From: an uncultured Paenibacillaceae bacterium
GTDB taxonomy: Bacteria; Bacillota; Bacilli; Paenibacillales; CALAME01
Assembly (NCBI GenBank): GCA_937983035.1
Contig: CALKAN010000248.1
Coordinates: 1-9,842 of the forward strand
DNA: 9,842 nt
Reading direction: 5' to 3'
Shown: piece by piece, positions 1 through 5,857 of the stretch
How the letters are laid out: each line of letters opens with the position of its first letter
Numbering within the stretch: the first letter of the stretch is position 1
Program-made: the position numbers and the translations under genes
Notes under the pieces: generated by a model
Seen by the model: the letters and a program-made list of their open reading frames with translations, nothing else
Databases searched by the model: none
What the model was told of the DNA's origin: nothing

Positions 1-414
1 GCTCGCTCCGGCTCCTGCAGCAATTCGTCCGCCGGGCAACAGTTTCCAGTCATCAAGAATGTAGCGAAACTTCTCTTTCCATTCTTTTTGTTTTTCCGGC
101 GTTGCCTCTACAGAGGAAATGGCTGCTGCCAGGCGATCCCACATTTGGGCCGGTGATGTCTCTATCGTTAACGTCAAGCTTCCGATATCGGATTCGACGA
201 TTTCTCCGCTGCGAAGTTTTACTTTCACGGAATCTCCATTTCTTTCGATGACTTCGCCGACTTCCTTCGTCGGAAATTTTGGATCATCTTTCGTTAAAAC
301 GAGAACGACGTCTCCCGCTTTGGTCTGACGCGTGTCCGGATTTTTCAAAGCATATCGATCCAAAAAAATCTTCTCGCTTAGTCCCTCCAAGCGGCTTGTT
401 TCAACTGTTTGCAT
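1..414 (-). CDS. nrdJ: Adenosylcobalamin-dependent (class II) ribonucleoside-diphosphate reductase, N-terminal fragment
   Basis: Only the first 138 codons are in the window; the gene runs off the left edge. The product reduces ribonucleotides to deoxyribonucleotides with coenzyme B12, needing no oxygen and no separate radical subunit. Visible residues include GLSEKIFLDRYALKNPD near residues 11-27, a Bacillus-type extra N-terminal domain (VVLVLTKDDPKFPTKEVGEV, about 36-55) and, at about 120-138, the segment FRYILDDWKLLPGGRIAAGAG, which is characteristic of the start of the reductase core. The active-site cysteines and B12-contact regions lie outside the window. The ATG at 414 is preceded by GGAGG with an 8-base gap, so the start is secure. 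Family assignment rests on remembered sequence likeness to NrdJ of Bacillus relatives. Upstream lie two NrdR-type boxes and a leader hairpin, consistent with control by dNTP status. Confidence 0.9.
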   Translation of the reverse strand, partial: MQTVETSRLEGLSEKIFLDRYALKNPDTRQTKAGDVVLVLTKDDPKFPTKEVGEVIERNGDSVKVKLRSGEIVESDIGSLTLTIETSPAQMWDRLAAAISSVEATPEKQKEWKEKFRYILDDWKLLPGGRIAAGAGAS

Positions 415-473
415 CAACCTAACCTCCAATAAACATTGTCTCGGGTCAAAAAACCACAAATATTCATAATTTT

Positions 474-498
474 CGGCCATATTTCGCAAATATGGCCG
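474..498 (-). promoter_or_regulatory. Perfect inverted repeat (hairpin) in the nrdJ leader
   Basis: Two 11-base arms, CGGCCATATTT at 474-484 and its exact reverse complement at 488-498, flank a 3-base loop. The structure sits 60-84 bases upstream of the nrdJ start and inside its probable transcript. On the minus strand it is followed by AAAA, not a T run, so it is not a terminator for nrdJ. It may be an mRNA-stabilising hairpin or an operator for an unknown dimeric repressor. The dyad itself is directly visible; its function is unknown. Confidence 0.55.
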
Positions 499-555
499 TT
501 TTATAACACAAGGGATTATTGCAAAAAATCGGCTATGAAAATATTATATGTAAAT

Positions 556-571
556 TTACAATATCTTGTGT
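556..571 (-). promoter_or_regulatory. NrdR box, nrdJ-proximal copy
   Basis: Read on the minus strand the 16-mer is ACACAAGATATTGTAA, which matches 13 of 16 positions of the remembered NrdR consensus ACACWATATATWGTGT. It is the weaker of two boxes, whose centres are 33 bases (about three helical turns) apart. NrdR is the ATP/dATP-sensing repressor of ribonucleotide reductase genes and binds such pairs. Confidence 0.75.
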
Positions 572-580
572 CAGGTCTTG

Positions 581-614
581 ATTATACAATACAATATATT
601 GTGTTTCGAATCAA
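581..614 (-). promoter_or_regulatory. Probable nrdJ promoter overlapping an NrdR box
   Basis: On the minus strand TTGATT (614-609) is followed after 17 bases by TATTGT (591-586), itself overlapping a perfect TATAAT (586-581). The upstream NrdR box covers the spacer and first -10 hexamer, which is where a repressor would block RNA polymerase. A second TATAAT at 548-543 lacks a good -35. The choice between overlapping -10 elements cannot be settled by eye. Confidence 0.5.
589..604 (-). promoter_or_regulatory. NrdR box, distal copy
   Basis: On the minus strand the 16-mer is ACACAATATATTGTAT, 15 of 16 positions of the remembered NrdR consensus. It is paired with the box at 556-571 across a 17-base spacer. 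The site is about 190 bases from either flanking start codon, but its overlap with a minus-strand promoter and its known target class assign it to nrdJ rather than dat. Confidence 0.82.
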
Positions 615-701
615 CAAGCTCTTCAAAATTTCAAGCTAAATAATTTAAGCATTCAAATTTCTTTGTTTTTCTCGCGTTTTCTCATTTTTTTAAAATGTTG
701 T

Positions 702-725
702 TTTGCCGCAATCGCGTTCGGCAAA
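702..725. repeat. Short dyad upstream of the dat promoter
   Basis: TTTGCCG (702-708) and CGGCAAA (719-725) form a perfect 7-base inverted repeat with a 10-base spacer, ending 14 bases before the dat -35 hexamer. It has no T run after it. It could be an operator or the remains of a structure; chance is possible. Confidence 0.3.
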
Positions 726-739
726 GTTGAACAATCTTT

Positions 740-768
740 TTGACAATCGCAAATAGAACTGTTATTTT
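740..768 (+). promoter_or_regulatory. SigA-type promoter of dat
   Basis: A perfect -35 hexamer TTGACA (740-745), a 17-base spacer and the -10 hexamer TATTTT (763-768) predict transcription from about 775, giving a leader of some 30 bases before the dat ATG. This is the best housekeeping promoter in the window. Confidence 0.75.
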
Positions 769-804
769 AAATGACAACGATAGCTAAGAGAGGAAAGAAA
801 TGCG

Positions 805-1635
805 ATGATTTTATACAATGGCGCACTCGTCGCGAAAGAAAACGTATGCATCTCATTTGAAGACCGCGGTTACTATTTTGGTGACGGCGTTTACGAAGTA
901 TTTCGCATTTATAACGGTCAATTATATGAAAAAAACGCTCATCTCGAACGATTGGAAAGAAGCAGCCGCGAGATTAAATTGCAGCTCAATTATACGCTGC
1001 CCCAAATTGAAGAGATGCTCGATCAGCTTTTGAAGACTGTAAACGTGAACGAAGGAACGCTTTACTTGCAAATTACAAGAGGCATCGCCCCGCGTTCGCA
1101 TACATTCCCGGAACATTGCTCTCCGACATTGCTCGCTTATGTCACTCCGGTAAAACGTCCGCTGGAAACGATTCGAAACGGCATCACGGCCATCACCCGC
1201 GATGATTTTCGCTGGCTGCGCTGCGACATTAAATCGCTCAATCTGCTGCCAAACACGCTGTTAAAACAAGAAGCTGTCGAAAACGGCGTCCATGAAGTGA
1301 TCTTGCATCGAAACGGCATCGTCACCGAATGCAGTTCATCGAACGTCATGATCGCAAAAGACGGCATCATCTATACTCATCCAGCCAATCATCTGATTTT
1401 GCACGGCATTACCCGTTCCGTCGTGCTGCGCCTGGCAGAGCAGTTAAATATTCCAGTTAAAGAGCAAACGTTTACGGTGGACGAACTGTACAATGCCGAT
1501 GAAGCGTTCATCACCGGCACTACCGTAGAAATTACGCCCGTTCTTTCGATTGACAATCAATCTGTCGGATCAGGCGCTCCAGGCGAAATTACTCGAAAAC
1601 TGCAGCACGCTTTTGAAGAAACGATTCAACAATGA
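805..1635 (+). CDS. dat: D-amino acid aminotransferase (D-alanine aminotransferase), PLP fold type IV
   Basis: The enzyme swaps the amino group between D-alanine or D-glutamate and 2-oxo acids, supplying D-amino acids for cell-wall precursors in the cytoplasm. The 276-residue product matches the well-studied 282-residue Bacillus sp. YM-1 enzyme closely. Visible are EDRGYYFGDGVYEV (19-32), the carboxylate-trap residues Tyr30, Arg97 and His99 (in RGIAPRSHTFPE), the PLP lysine Lys143 in WLRCDIKSLNLL, Glu175 next to SSSN (cofactor nitrogen contact) and THPANHLILHGITR (191-204). The Arg/His trap supports D-amino acid rather than branched-chain specificity. Start: GAGAGG at 788-793 lies 11 bases upstream of ATG 805; an ATG at 800 gives only Met-Arg-stop. 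The gene is monocistronic, with its own promoter and a terminator at 1683-1720. Confidence 0.94.
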   Translation: MILYNGALVAKENVCISFEDRGYYFGDGVYEVFRIYNGQLYEKNAHLERLERSSREIKLQLNYTLPQIEEMLDQLLKTVNVNEGTLYLQITRGIAPRSHTFPEHCSPTLLAYVTPVKRPLETIRNGITAITRDDFRWLRCDIKSLNLLPNTLLKQEAVENGVHEVILHRNGIVTECSSSNVMIAKDGIIYTHPANHLILHGITRSVVLRLAEQLNIPVKEQTFTVDELYNADEAFITGTTVEITPVLSIDNQSVGSGAPGEITRKLQHAFEETIQQ

Positions 1636-1682
1636 AATGCATGAAACATGCCGTTAACAAATCGGCGCGCAAACGGATGAAA

Positions 1683-1720
1683 ATTCCCATCCCTTTATTC
1701 CAAAGGATGGGAATATTTTT
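1683..1720. terminator. Hairpin terminator between convergent dat and lipM
   Basis: ATTCCCATCC (1683-1692) pairs with GGATGGGAAT (1705-1714); after one bulged C, TTT and AAA extend the stem around a 5-base loop. ATTTTT (1715-1720) follows on the plus strand, making it a rho-independent terminator for dat. Read the other way it is followed by only TTT, so a weaker bidirectional role for lipM is an inference. Confidence 0.85.
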
Positions 1721-1753
1721 ATTCTGCTCAAACAGCCTGTCCGTTATGCTCCA

Positions 1754-2599
1754 TTATCGGCGCAAATTAAACTGCTCATTACCGTATTTTTCCTCAACCA
1801 ATCGTTTCGCATAAGCTTTTTCTTCTTCGGTAAGCTCCCCCGGCTGCAGCTGAATGGACATCCCTTCCTGAATGCCGTGATAAAAAGCATCCTCTACTTC
1901 AACCAAGTCAACCGGATTCATGCCGCGCGCACGCCGCAGATCGTTAATCGCCACCGCTTTAGACGCGAATGATTTCTTCATCCGCTCCCGAATGCGTTCA
2001 TTCGGAAAACGCAATACGTCAAACAACTGATCCGCATTCAGTTCAATCAAAATCGAACCGTGTTGCAGCACAACGCCTTTCTGCCGCGTTTGCGCGCTGC
2101 CGGCCACTTTGCGGCCTTCAACGATCAGCTCATACCAAGACGGCGAATCAAAACAAGCCGCAGAACCGATCGTCGCATATTTCGCCTTTTCCTCTTCTGT
2201 CGCCAAGCTGACCATCTCCGCTTGCAATTCCAACCGGCGGAATCCGTACAGGAGCCCTTGACTAAGCACGCGATAAGCTTCAACCACAGACTTGGGCATG
2301 CCGGGATAATCTTCTGAAACGATCATGCTGTAAGTAAGCTCCTGATCATGCAAAACAGCCCGCCCCCCTGTGGGACGGCGCACAAAACCGAGCTTATGGC
2401 GCTCTAATGCCTCAAAGTCCACTTCTTCCTTTGCTTTTTGAAAATATCCCAGAGATAACGCCGGGGGATCCCAGCGGTAAAATCGAAGCGTCGGCGGCAC
2501 TTTGCCTTCGCTGTGAGCTGTCGCTATCGCTTCGTCTACGGCCATGTTTTCTGCCGGCGACGCGAATCCGGTGTTGATAAACCGCCAAGTCATAACCAT
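1754..2599 (-). CDS. lipM: Octanoyl-[acyl carrier protein]:GcvH octanoyltransferase LipM
   Basis: LipM moves the octanoyl group from acyl carrier protein onto the H protein of glycine cleavage, the first step of lipoic acid synthesis in Bacillus-type bacteria; LipA and LipL then finish and relay the cofactor. The 281-residue product resembles B. subtilis LipM (YqhM, about 278) over its whole length. Key features are NTGFASPAENMAVDEA (9-24), GFVRRPTGGRAVLHDQELTY (71-90), the likely catalytic Cys149 in AACFDSPSWYEL, and GRKVAGSAQTRQKG (162-175) with conserved Lys164. The cysteine in this position distinguishes LipM from LplA-type lipoate ligases. Start: GAGGAGG (2613-2607) is 7 bases before ATG 2599; ATG 2593 is second best, and the open frame upstream to 2725 has no ribosome site. 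It faces dat and diverges from yqhH. Gcv genes are not in the window. Confidence 0.93.
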   Translation of the reverse strand: MVMTWRFINTGFASPAENMAVDEAIATAHSEGKVPPTLRFYRWDPPALSLGYFQKAKEEVDFEALERHKLGFVRRPTGGRAVLHDQELTYSMIVSEDYPGMPKSVVEAYRVLSQGLLYGFRRLELQAEMVSLATEEEKAKYATIGSAACFDSPSWYELIVEGRKVAGSAQTRQKGVVLQHGSILIELNADQLFDVLRFPNERIRERMKKSFASKAVAINDLRRARGMNPVDLVEVEDAFYHGIQEGMSIQLQPGELTEEEKAYAKRLVEEKYGNEQFNLRR

Positions 2600-2925
2600 G
2601 CATGTCCCTCCTCGATCCGAATAAAGCCATGCCACCTTGTTTCCTTGAACATCCGATATGAATGCTGCAAACTGATCTATCAACTTGCAATGAACAAAGA
2701 TTTCTGGCATGGTTCGCACACGCAAACATCACCTAGCGCTTCCTGCTCCTATCATTTTAGCATATTGACGCAGTGAAGAACAGCTTGCCTGCAAACCGCA
2801 TGGCCGCATGGCTCGTTTAGAACTTCCCTTCCTGATGCGGTCAAGTTATGAAAGGCTGCTTTTTCGTGCATACTAATTTTATAACGAAATGATGGTTGCT
2901 TTGATGCAGCTAAGGAGTGATGCCA
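2600..2925. other. Divergent intergenic region between lipM and yqhH
   Basis: This stretch of about 326 bases has no gene I can support. A possible lipM promoter on the minus strand is TTGATA (2683-2678), 17 bases, CATATC (2660-2655). For yqhH, TTATGA (2846-2851), 17 bases, CATACT (2869-2874) is possible, as is a TATAAC at 2880-2885 without a good -35. All are weak matches. GCATGGC occurs twice in tandem at 2798-2812 and once inverted at 2626-2632. No riboswitch or terminator was recognised. Confidence 0.45.
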
Positions 2926-4686
2926 ATGCATGAATTCGAACAGCATGAACGAGCAGTTCCCGTTCATCCGCACTTAAATCTTTCTTTTGAACGCAGCGCG
3001 TGGCAAGATTTCTCTGCTAGAGTGCAATCGAACGGACCTTGGGATCATTGGAAGCTGTATCAATTAGCTTATGAAGCCGAACAATCCGCGCAAATCCAAA
3101 ACTTTGACGATTTGCTGTGCCTTTCGCATTTATCGCAGCTGGAGCCGATGCCTCATCAATTAGAAACGGCAAAGAAAGTGCTGAACGAAATGAGAGGAAG
3201 GGCCATTTTGGCAGACGAAGTCGGACTCGGGAAAACGATTGAAGCAGGATTAATTCTTAAAGAATACATGGTGCGCGGATTAGTGAAAAAAGCTTTGATT
3301 CTCGTCCCCGCTTCACTCGTCTTGCAATGGGTGCGGGAGCTGAATCAGAAATTCGGCATCAACGCCGTCGCCCAGAAAAAGGCGTACATGTGGAATCAAT
3401 ACGATGTGATCGTGGCGTCCATGGATACAGCCAAACGCAATCCTCACAAAGAGCACATTTTGAACATCGATTACGATATTTTAATTATCGACGAAGCCCA
3501 TAAATTAAAAAATAAAAAAACGACGAACTACCAGTTTGTCAGCAGCATTCGAAAAAAATATTGTCTGCTCTTGACCGCCACTCCCGTGCAAAACGACATG
3601 AAAGAATTATACAACTTAATCACGCTCTTAAAACCGGGTCAATTAGGCGGCCAAGGAACTTTTCAAAGCAATTTCGTGCTTAGCAAACGGCTGCCCAAAA
3701 ATGAAGAGCTGCTGAGAGAAGAGCTTTCAAAAGTGATGATTCGCAATCGCCGCAGCGACGGCAACATTCATTTTACGAAAAGGCACGTGCAAAATGTGCT
3801 GCTGGATTTGTCAGAAGAAGAAATGCAGCTTTACGAAGGCGTGACCCGTTTCGTGAAAGACCAAGCGAAAGATCAGGCGTTCGGCGCTGCAAGCATGCTG
3901 TCGCTCGTTACATTGCAGCGGGAAGTGTGCAGCAGCAGGGACGCAGTCTTCATCACTTTGGTCAACATGTTCAAGAAAACCGCAGAAGACTCGCCGGTGC
4001 GTGCCCGCATATGGGAGCTGGTAGAGAAAATCAAGCAGATCAAAGCGAATACGAAAGCGGAAAAAACGATGGAACTCATTCGCGGAATGGAAGGCAAAGT
4101 CATCGTATTTACGGAATATCGGGCGACCCAAGAATATTTGCTGAACTTTTTTAAGGAGCACGGACTGACGGCAGTGCCGTACAGAGGCGGAATGAACCGA
4201 GGCAAAAAAGACTGGATGATGGATCTGTTTCGCGGCAGAGCGCAAGTCATGATCGCGACGGAAGCAGGCGGCGAAGGCATCAACCTGCAGTTTTGCAATC
4301 AAATCATTAATTTTGACCTGCCGTGGAACCCGATGCGCGTGGAGCAAAGAATCGGACGCGTTCACCGCCTCGGCCAGCAAAATGATGTGCATATTTATAA
4401 TTTATCGACGCGCGGGACGATTGAAGAACATATTTTGCGTTTATTGCATGAAAAAATCAACATGTTTGAGAGAGTGATCGGGCAGCTGGACGTCATTTTA
4501 GAGCAGTTTGAACAAGAAACATCACTGGAAAAAAGCTTGTACAAAATCGTGCTGGAATCGGAAGATGAAACGCAGCTCAAGCGCTCCTTCGATGAGATCG
4601 GAGACACGCTGCGCCAAATCCAGGACGGCATCATCCAAGATTCCATGCAAGGACAAGGACAAGGACAAGTGGAGGCAAGTCCATGA
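2926..4686 (+). CDS. yqhH: SNF2-family helicase-like ATPase YqhH
   Basis: A 586-residue superfamily 2 ATPase of the SNF2/RapA type, expected to move along double-stranded nucleic acid or strip proteins from it by ATP hydrolysis rather than unwind it. Motifs in order: PHQLETA (76-82, Q-like), DEVGLGKT (97-104, Walker A), DEAH (189-192), LTATP (216-220), VIVFTEY (392-398), ATEAGGEGINLQ (444-455) and QRIGRVHRLGQ (474-484). All motor motifs look intact. The short N-terminal region (1-70) has no domain I recognise, and the C-terminus ends in a Gly-Gln tail. Start: AAGGAG (2912-2917) is 8 bases before ATG 2926; the GTG 2917 and ATG 2920 upstream overlap or touch the ribosome site. The stop overlaps the yqhG start. 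In B. subtilis yqhH pairs with yqhG next to gcvT; the cellular role is unknown to me. Confidence 0.9.
   Translation: MHEFEQHERAVPVHPHLNLSFERSAWQDFSARVQSNGPWDHWKLYQLAYEAEQSAQIQNFDDLLCLSHLSQLEPMPHQLETAKKVLNEMRGRAILADEVGLGKTIEAGLILKEYMVRGLVKKALILVPASLVLQWVRELNQKFGINAVAQKKAYMWNQYDVIVASMDTAKRNPHKEHILNIDYDILIIDEAHKLKNKKTTNYQFVSSIRKKYCLLLTATPVQNDMKELYNLITLLKPGQLGGQGTFQSNFVLSKRLPKNEELLREELSKVMIRNRRSDGNIHFTKRHVQNVLLDLSEEEMQLYEGVTRFVKDQAKDQAFGAASMLSLVTLQREVCSSRDAVFITLVNMFKKTAEDSPVRARIWELVEKIKQIKANTKAEKTMELIRGMEGKVIVFTEYRATQEYLLNFFKEHGLTAVPYRGGMNRGKKDWMMDLFRGRAQVMIATEAGGEGINLQFCNQIINFDLPWNPMRVEQRIGRVHRLGQQNDVHIYNLSTRGTIEEHILRLLHEKINMFERVIGQLDVILEQFEQETSLEKSLYKIVLESEDETQLKRSFDEIGDTLRQIQDGIIQDSMQGQGQGQVEASP
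4648..4669 (+). repeat. Short tandem repeat at the 3' end of yqhH
   Basis: Three copies of CAAGGA followed by CAAG encode the Gly-Gln tail of YqhH at about residues 576-581. The 6-base unit keeps the frame if copies are gained or lost. It ends one base before the yqhG ribosome site GGAGG (4671-4675). Confidence 0.8.
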
Positions 4687-5738
4687 ACAAACAGCAAATC
4701 CAACAATTCGTTCACCAATATTTAGAAGCGACCGGCTGCACCATTTTGGAAAAAAGCCCGGTTCACGTGAAGGTGAAGTTGTCTCCAGATGCGGACAAAG
4801 ATTTGACGAACCGGCCGTATTATTGGAATTTCGTGGAAAGGACAGGCGCGGAGCCGGAAACGATGACATTTACGTTTGTTTTTGACGAAGAAGCGTTTGA
4901 AACTTCCCAAAGCAATGCGCCTCCGTCCGGCGGACAGCGAATCCGTGCAGCAGGAAGCCATGCTTCAGCAAGCCGGGCACAACCTGGTTCAGCGCAGTCC
5001 AATCCAGTGCAGTCCGTTCATTCTCCTGCAGGCCCCGCACAAACCGGCGCCTCAACGCAGCATCCCGCACAAACGAGCGACAGCATATTAAGCAGATATT
5101 TAGGCATCGTCCCTGCTGCGCAGCGCACGCTGCATGAAACGCTCCATTACGGGTCCTCGCGTCTGCAGCAAATGATTCGCATGGTGAAGCAGAAAGGAAA
5201 ATTCGTGCTTTTGTTTGAAGAACCGAATGATTCCATCCATCCCGTGACACAGACGAAAGAATACACGAGCTGGCTCGGCGCCAATTACAAAGTGGAATAC
5301 GCTTGTGACATGAAGCGCTCAGAGCTTTACTCCTTAGGCATCTCTTTGTCTACGGGAGAAATTGTGACTAACTTTCAGGAAATTTTAAATCGCAAACGAC
5401 TGACGCCGAGGCTCCCTGCCCGCACCCATCTAAAAGAAACGATCTCGATCGCAAGAGCCGTGCAACAATTGGAACGATATATCGAAGCTGAAATCTTCAA
5501 GCAAGACCACAGTTGGTCCTATGAAGCCAAGGAACGAATGGAAGAAGAAAAAGAGCGGATTGAAAGTTATTACAAAGAAATGCTGGATCGCGTCGAATCC
5601 GAGGAGAAAGACGAGGTGGCGGCGGAATACGAAAACCGGCTGCAAGAAATTGAATGGCAATACCAGCCTCATATTACAGCATCTGTCATTAACTGCGGCA
5701 TTTTTAACTTATTCGAAGATACGCTTCGACAAAAATAG
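4683..5738 (+). CDS. yqhG: YqhG family protein with an inserted low-complexity region
   Basis: A 351-residue protein matching the YqhG family of Bacillales, of unknown function. The N-terminal block (1-70) has KLSPDADKDLTNRPYYWNF (32-50) and RTGAEP (53-58), shared with B. subtilis YqhG as I recall it; the second block (about 150-350) has HYGSSRLQQM (155-164), WLGANYKVEY (197-206) and LYSLGISLSTGEIV (215-228). Between them, about 72-145 is rich in Ser, Ala, Pro, Gln and Gly and looks disordered; B. subtilis YqhG (about 260 residues) lacks it. Residues 281-325 are strongly charged and probably form a coiled coil. No signal peptide or membrane segment is seen. GGAGG (4671-4675) lies 7 bases before the ATG, which overlaps the yqhH stop (ATGA), implying translational coupling and a joint role with the ATPase. 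Confidence 0.85.
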   Translation: MNKQQIQQFVHQYLEATGCTILEKSPVHVKVKLSPDADKDLTNRPYYWNFVERTGAEPETMTFTFVFDEEAFETSQSNAPPSGGQRIRAAGSHASASRAQPGSAQSNPVQSVHSPAGPAQTGASTQHPAQTSDSILSRYLGIVPAAQRTLHETLHYGSSRLQQMIRMVKQKGKFVLLFEEPNDSIHPVTQTKEYTSWLGANYKVEYACDMKRSELYSLGISLSTGEIVTNFQEILNRKRLTPRLPARTHLKETISIARAVQQLERYIEAEIFKQDHSWSYEAKERMEEEKERIESYYKEMLDRVESEEKDEVAAEYENRLQEIEWQYQPHITASVINCGIFNLFEDTLRQK

Positions 5739-5794
5739 TTTTTAGCTGCTGACAGGTTGTAACAAACTTTTCCTCGCAGATCGCATAAAATAGA

Positions 5795-5834
5795 AATCAA
5801 TTCATAGACTGATAGTGTCTAGACGAAATTGATT
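5795..5834 (+). repeat. Interrupted inverted repeat upstream of the secreted-protein gene
   Basis: AATCAATT (5795-5802) with AATTGATT (5827-5834), and inside them TAGAC (5805-5809) with GTCTA (5817-5821), make a two-part hairpin with a 7-base loop. It lies 23 bases before the predicted TTG start at 5858. No T run follows, so a terminator for yqhG is unlikely; an operator or leader hairpin is possible. Confidence 0.45.
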
Positions 5835-5857
5835 ATCCAAACAGGCTGGTGAGTATA

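Larger units (their letters stand above)
415..804. other. Divergent intergenic control region between nrdJ and dat
   Basis: This 390-base AT-rich stretch has no credible gene; a 67-codon frame at 436-639 has no ribosome binding site and lies in the nrdJ leader. It contains, left to right, the nrdJ ribosome binding site (422-427), a perfect hairpin (474-498), two NrdR-like boxes (556-571 and 589-604), a probable nrdJ promoter on the minus strand (581-614), a short dyad (702-725) and the dat promoter (740-768). No B12-box (GCCACTG) was found, so a cobalamin riboswitch is not supported. Confidence 0.8.

Noticed and set aside
415..600. Cobalamin riboswitch upstream of nrdJ
   Set aside because: No B12-box GCCACTG or the associated leader fold was found; only a single simple hairpin is present.
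436..639. 67-codon plus-strand frame in the nrdJ-dat region
   Set aside because: It has no ribosome binding site, runs antisense through the nrdJ leader and NrdR boxes, and its AT-rich product resembles nothing I know.
1632..1814. 60-codon frame overlapping the dat stop (ATGA)
   Set aside because: It reads straight through the dat terminator and into the 3' end of lipM, with no ribosome site of its own.
2600..2725. N-terminal extension of LipM to 2725
   Set aside because: The upstream starts lack ribosome sites, whereas GAGGAGG sits 7 bases before ATG 2599, and family length fits the shorter form.
3811..4392. 193- and 141-codon minus-strand frames inside yqhH
   Set aside because: They are antisense shadows of a strongly conserved SNF2 gene and have no plausible domains.
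2926..5738. YqhHG as a phage-defence system of the SNF2-containing type
   Set aside because: No methyltransferase, nuclease or other defence partner is adjacent, and the pair belongs to a conserved housekeeping-type neighbourhood in Bacillales.
5757..5791. Promoter for the secreted-protein gene (TTGTAA with TAAAAT)
   Set aside because: The hexamers are 23 bases apart, too far for a SigA promoter; an ECF-type reading was also unconvincing.
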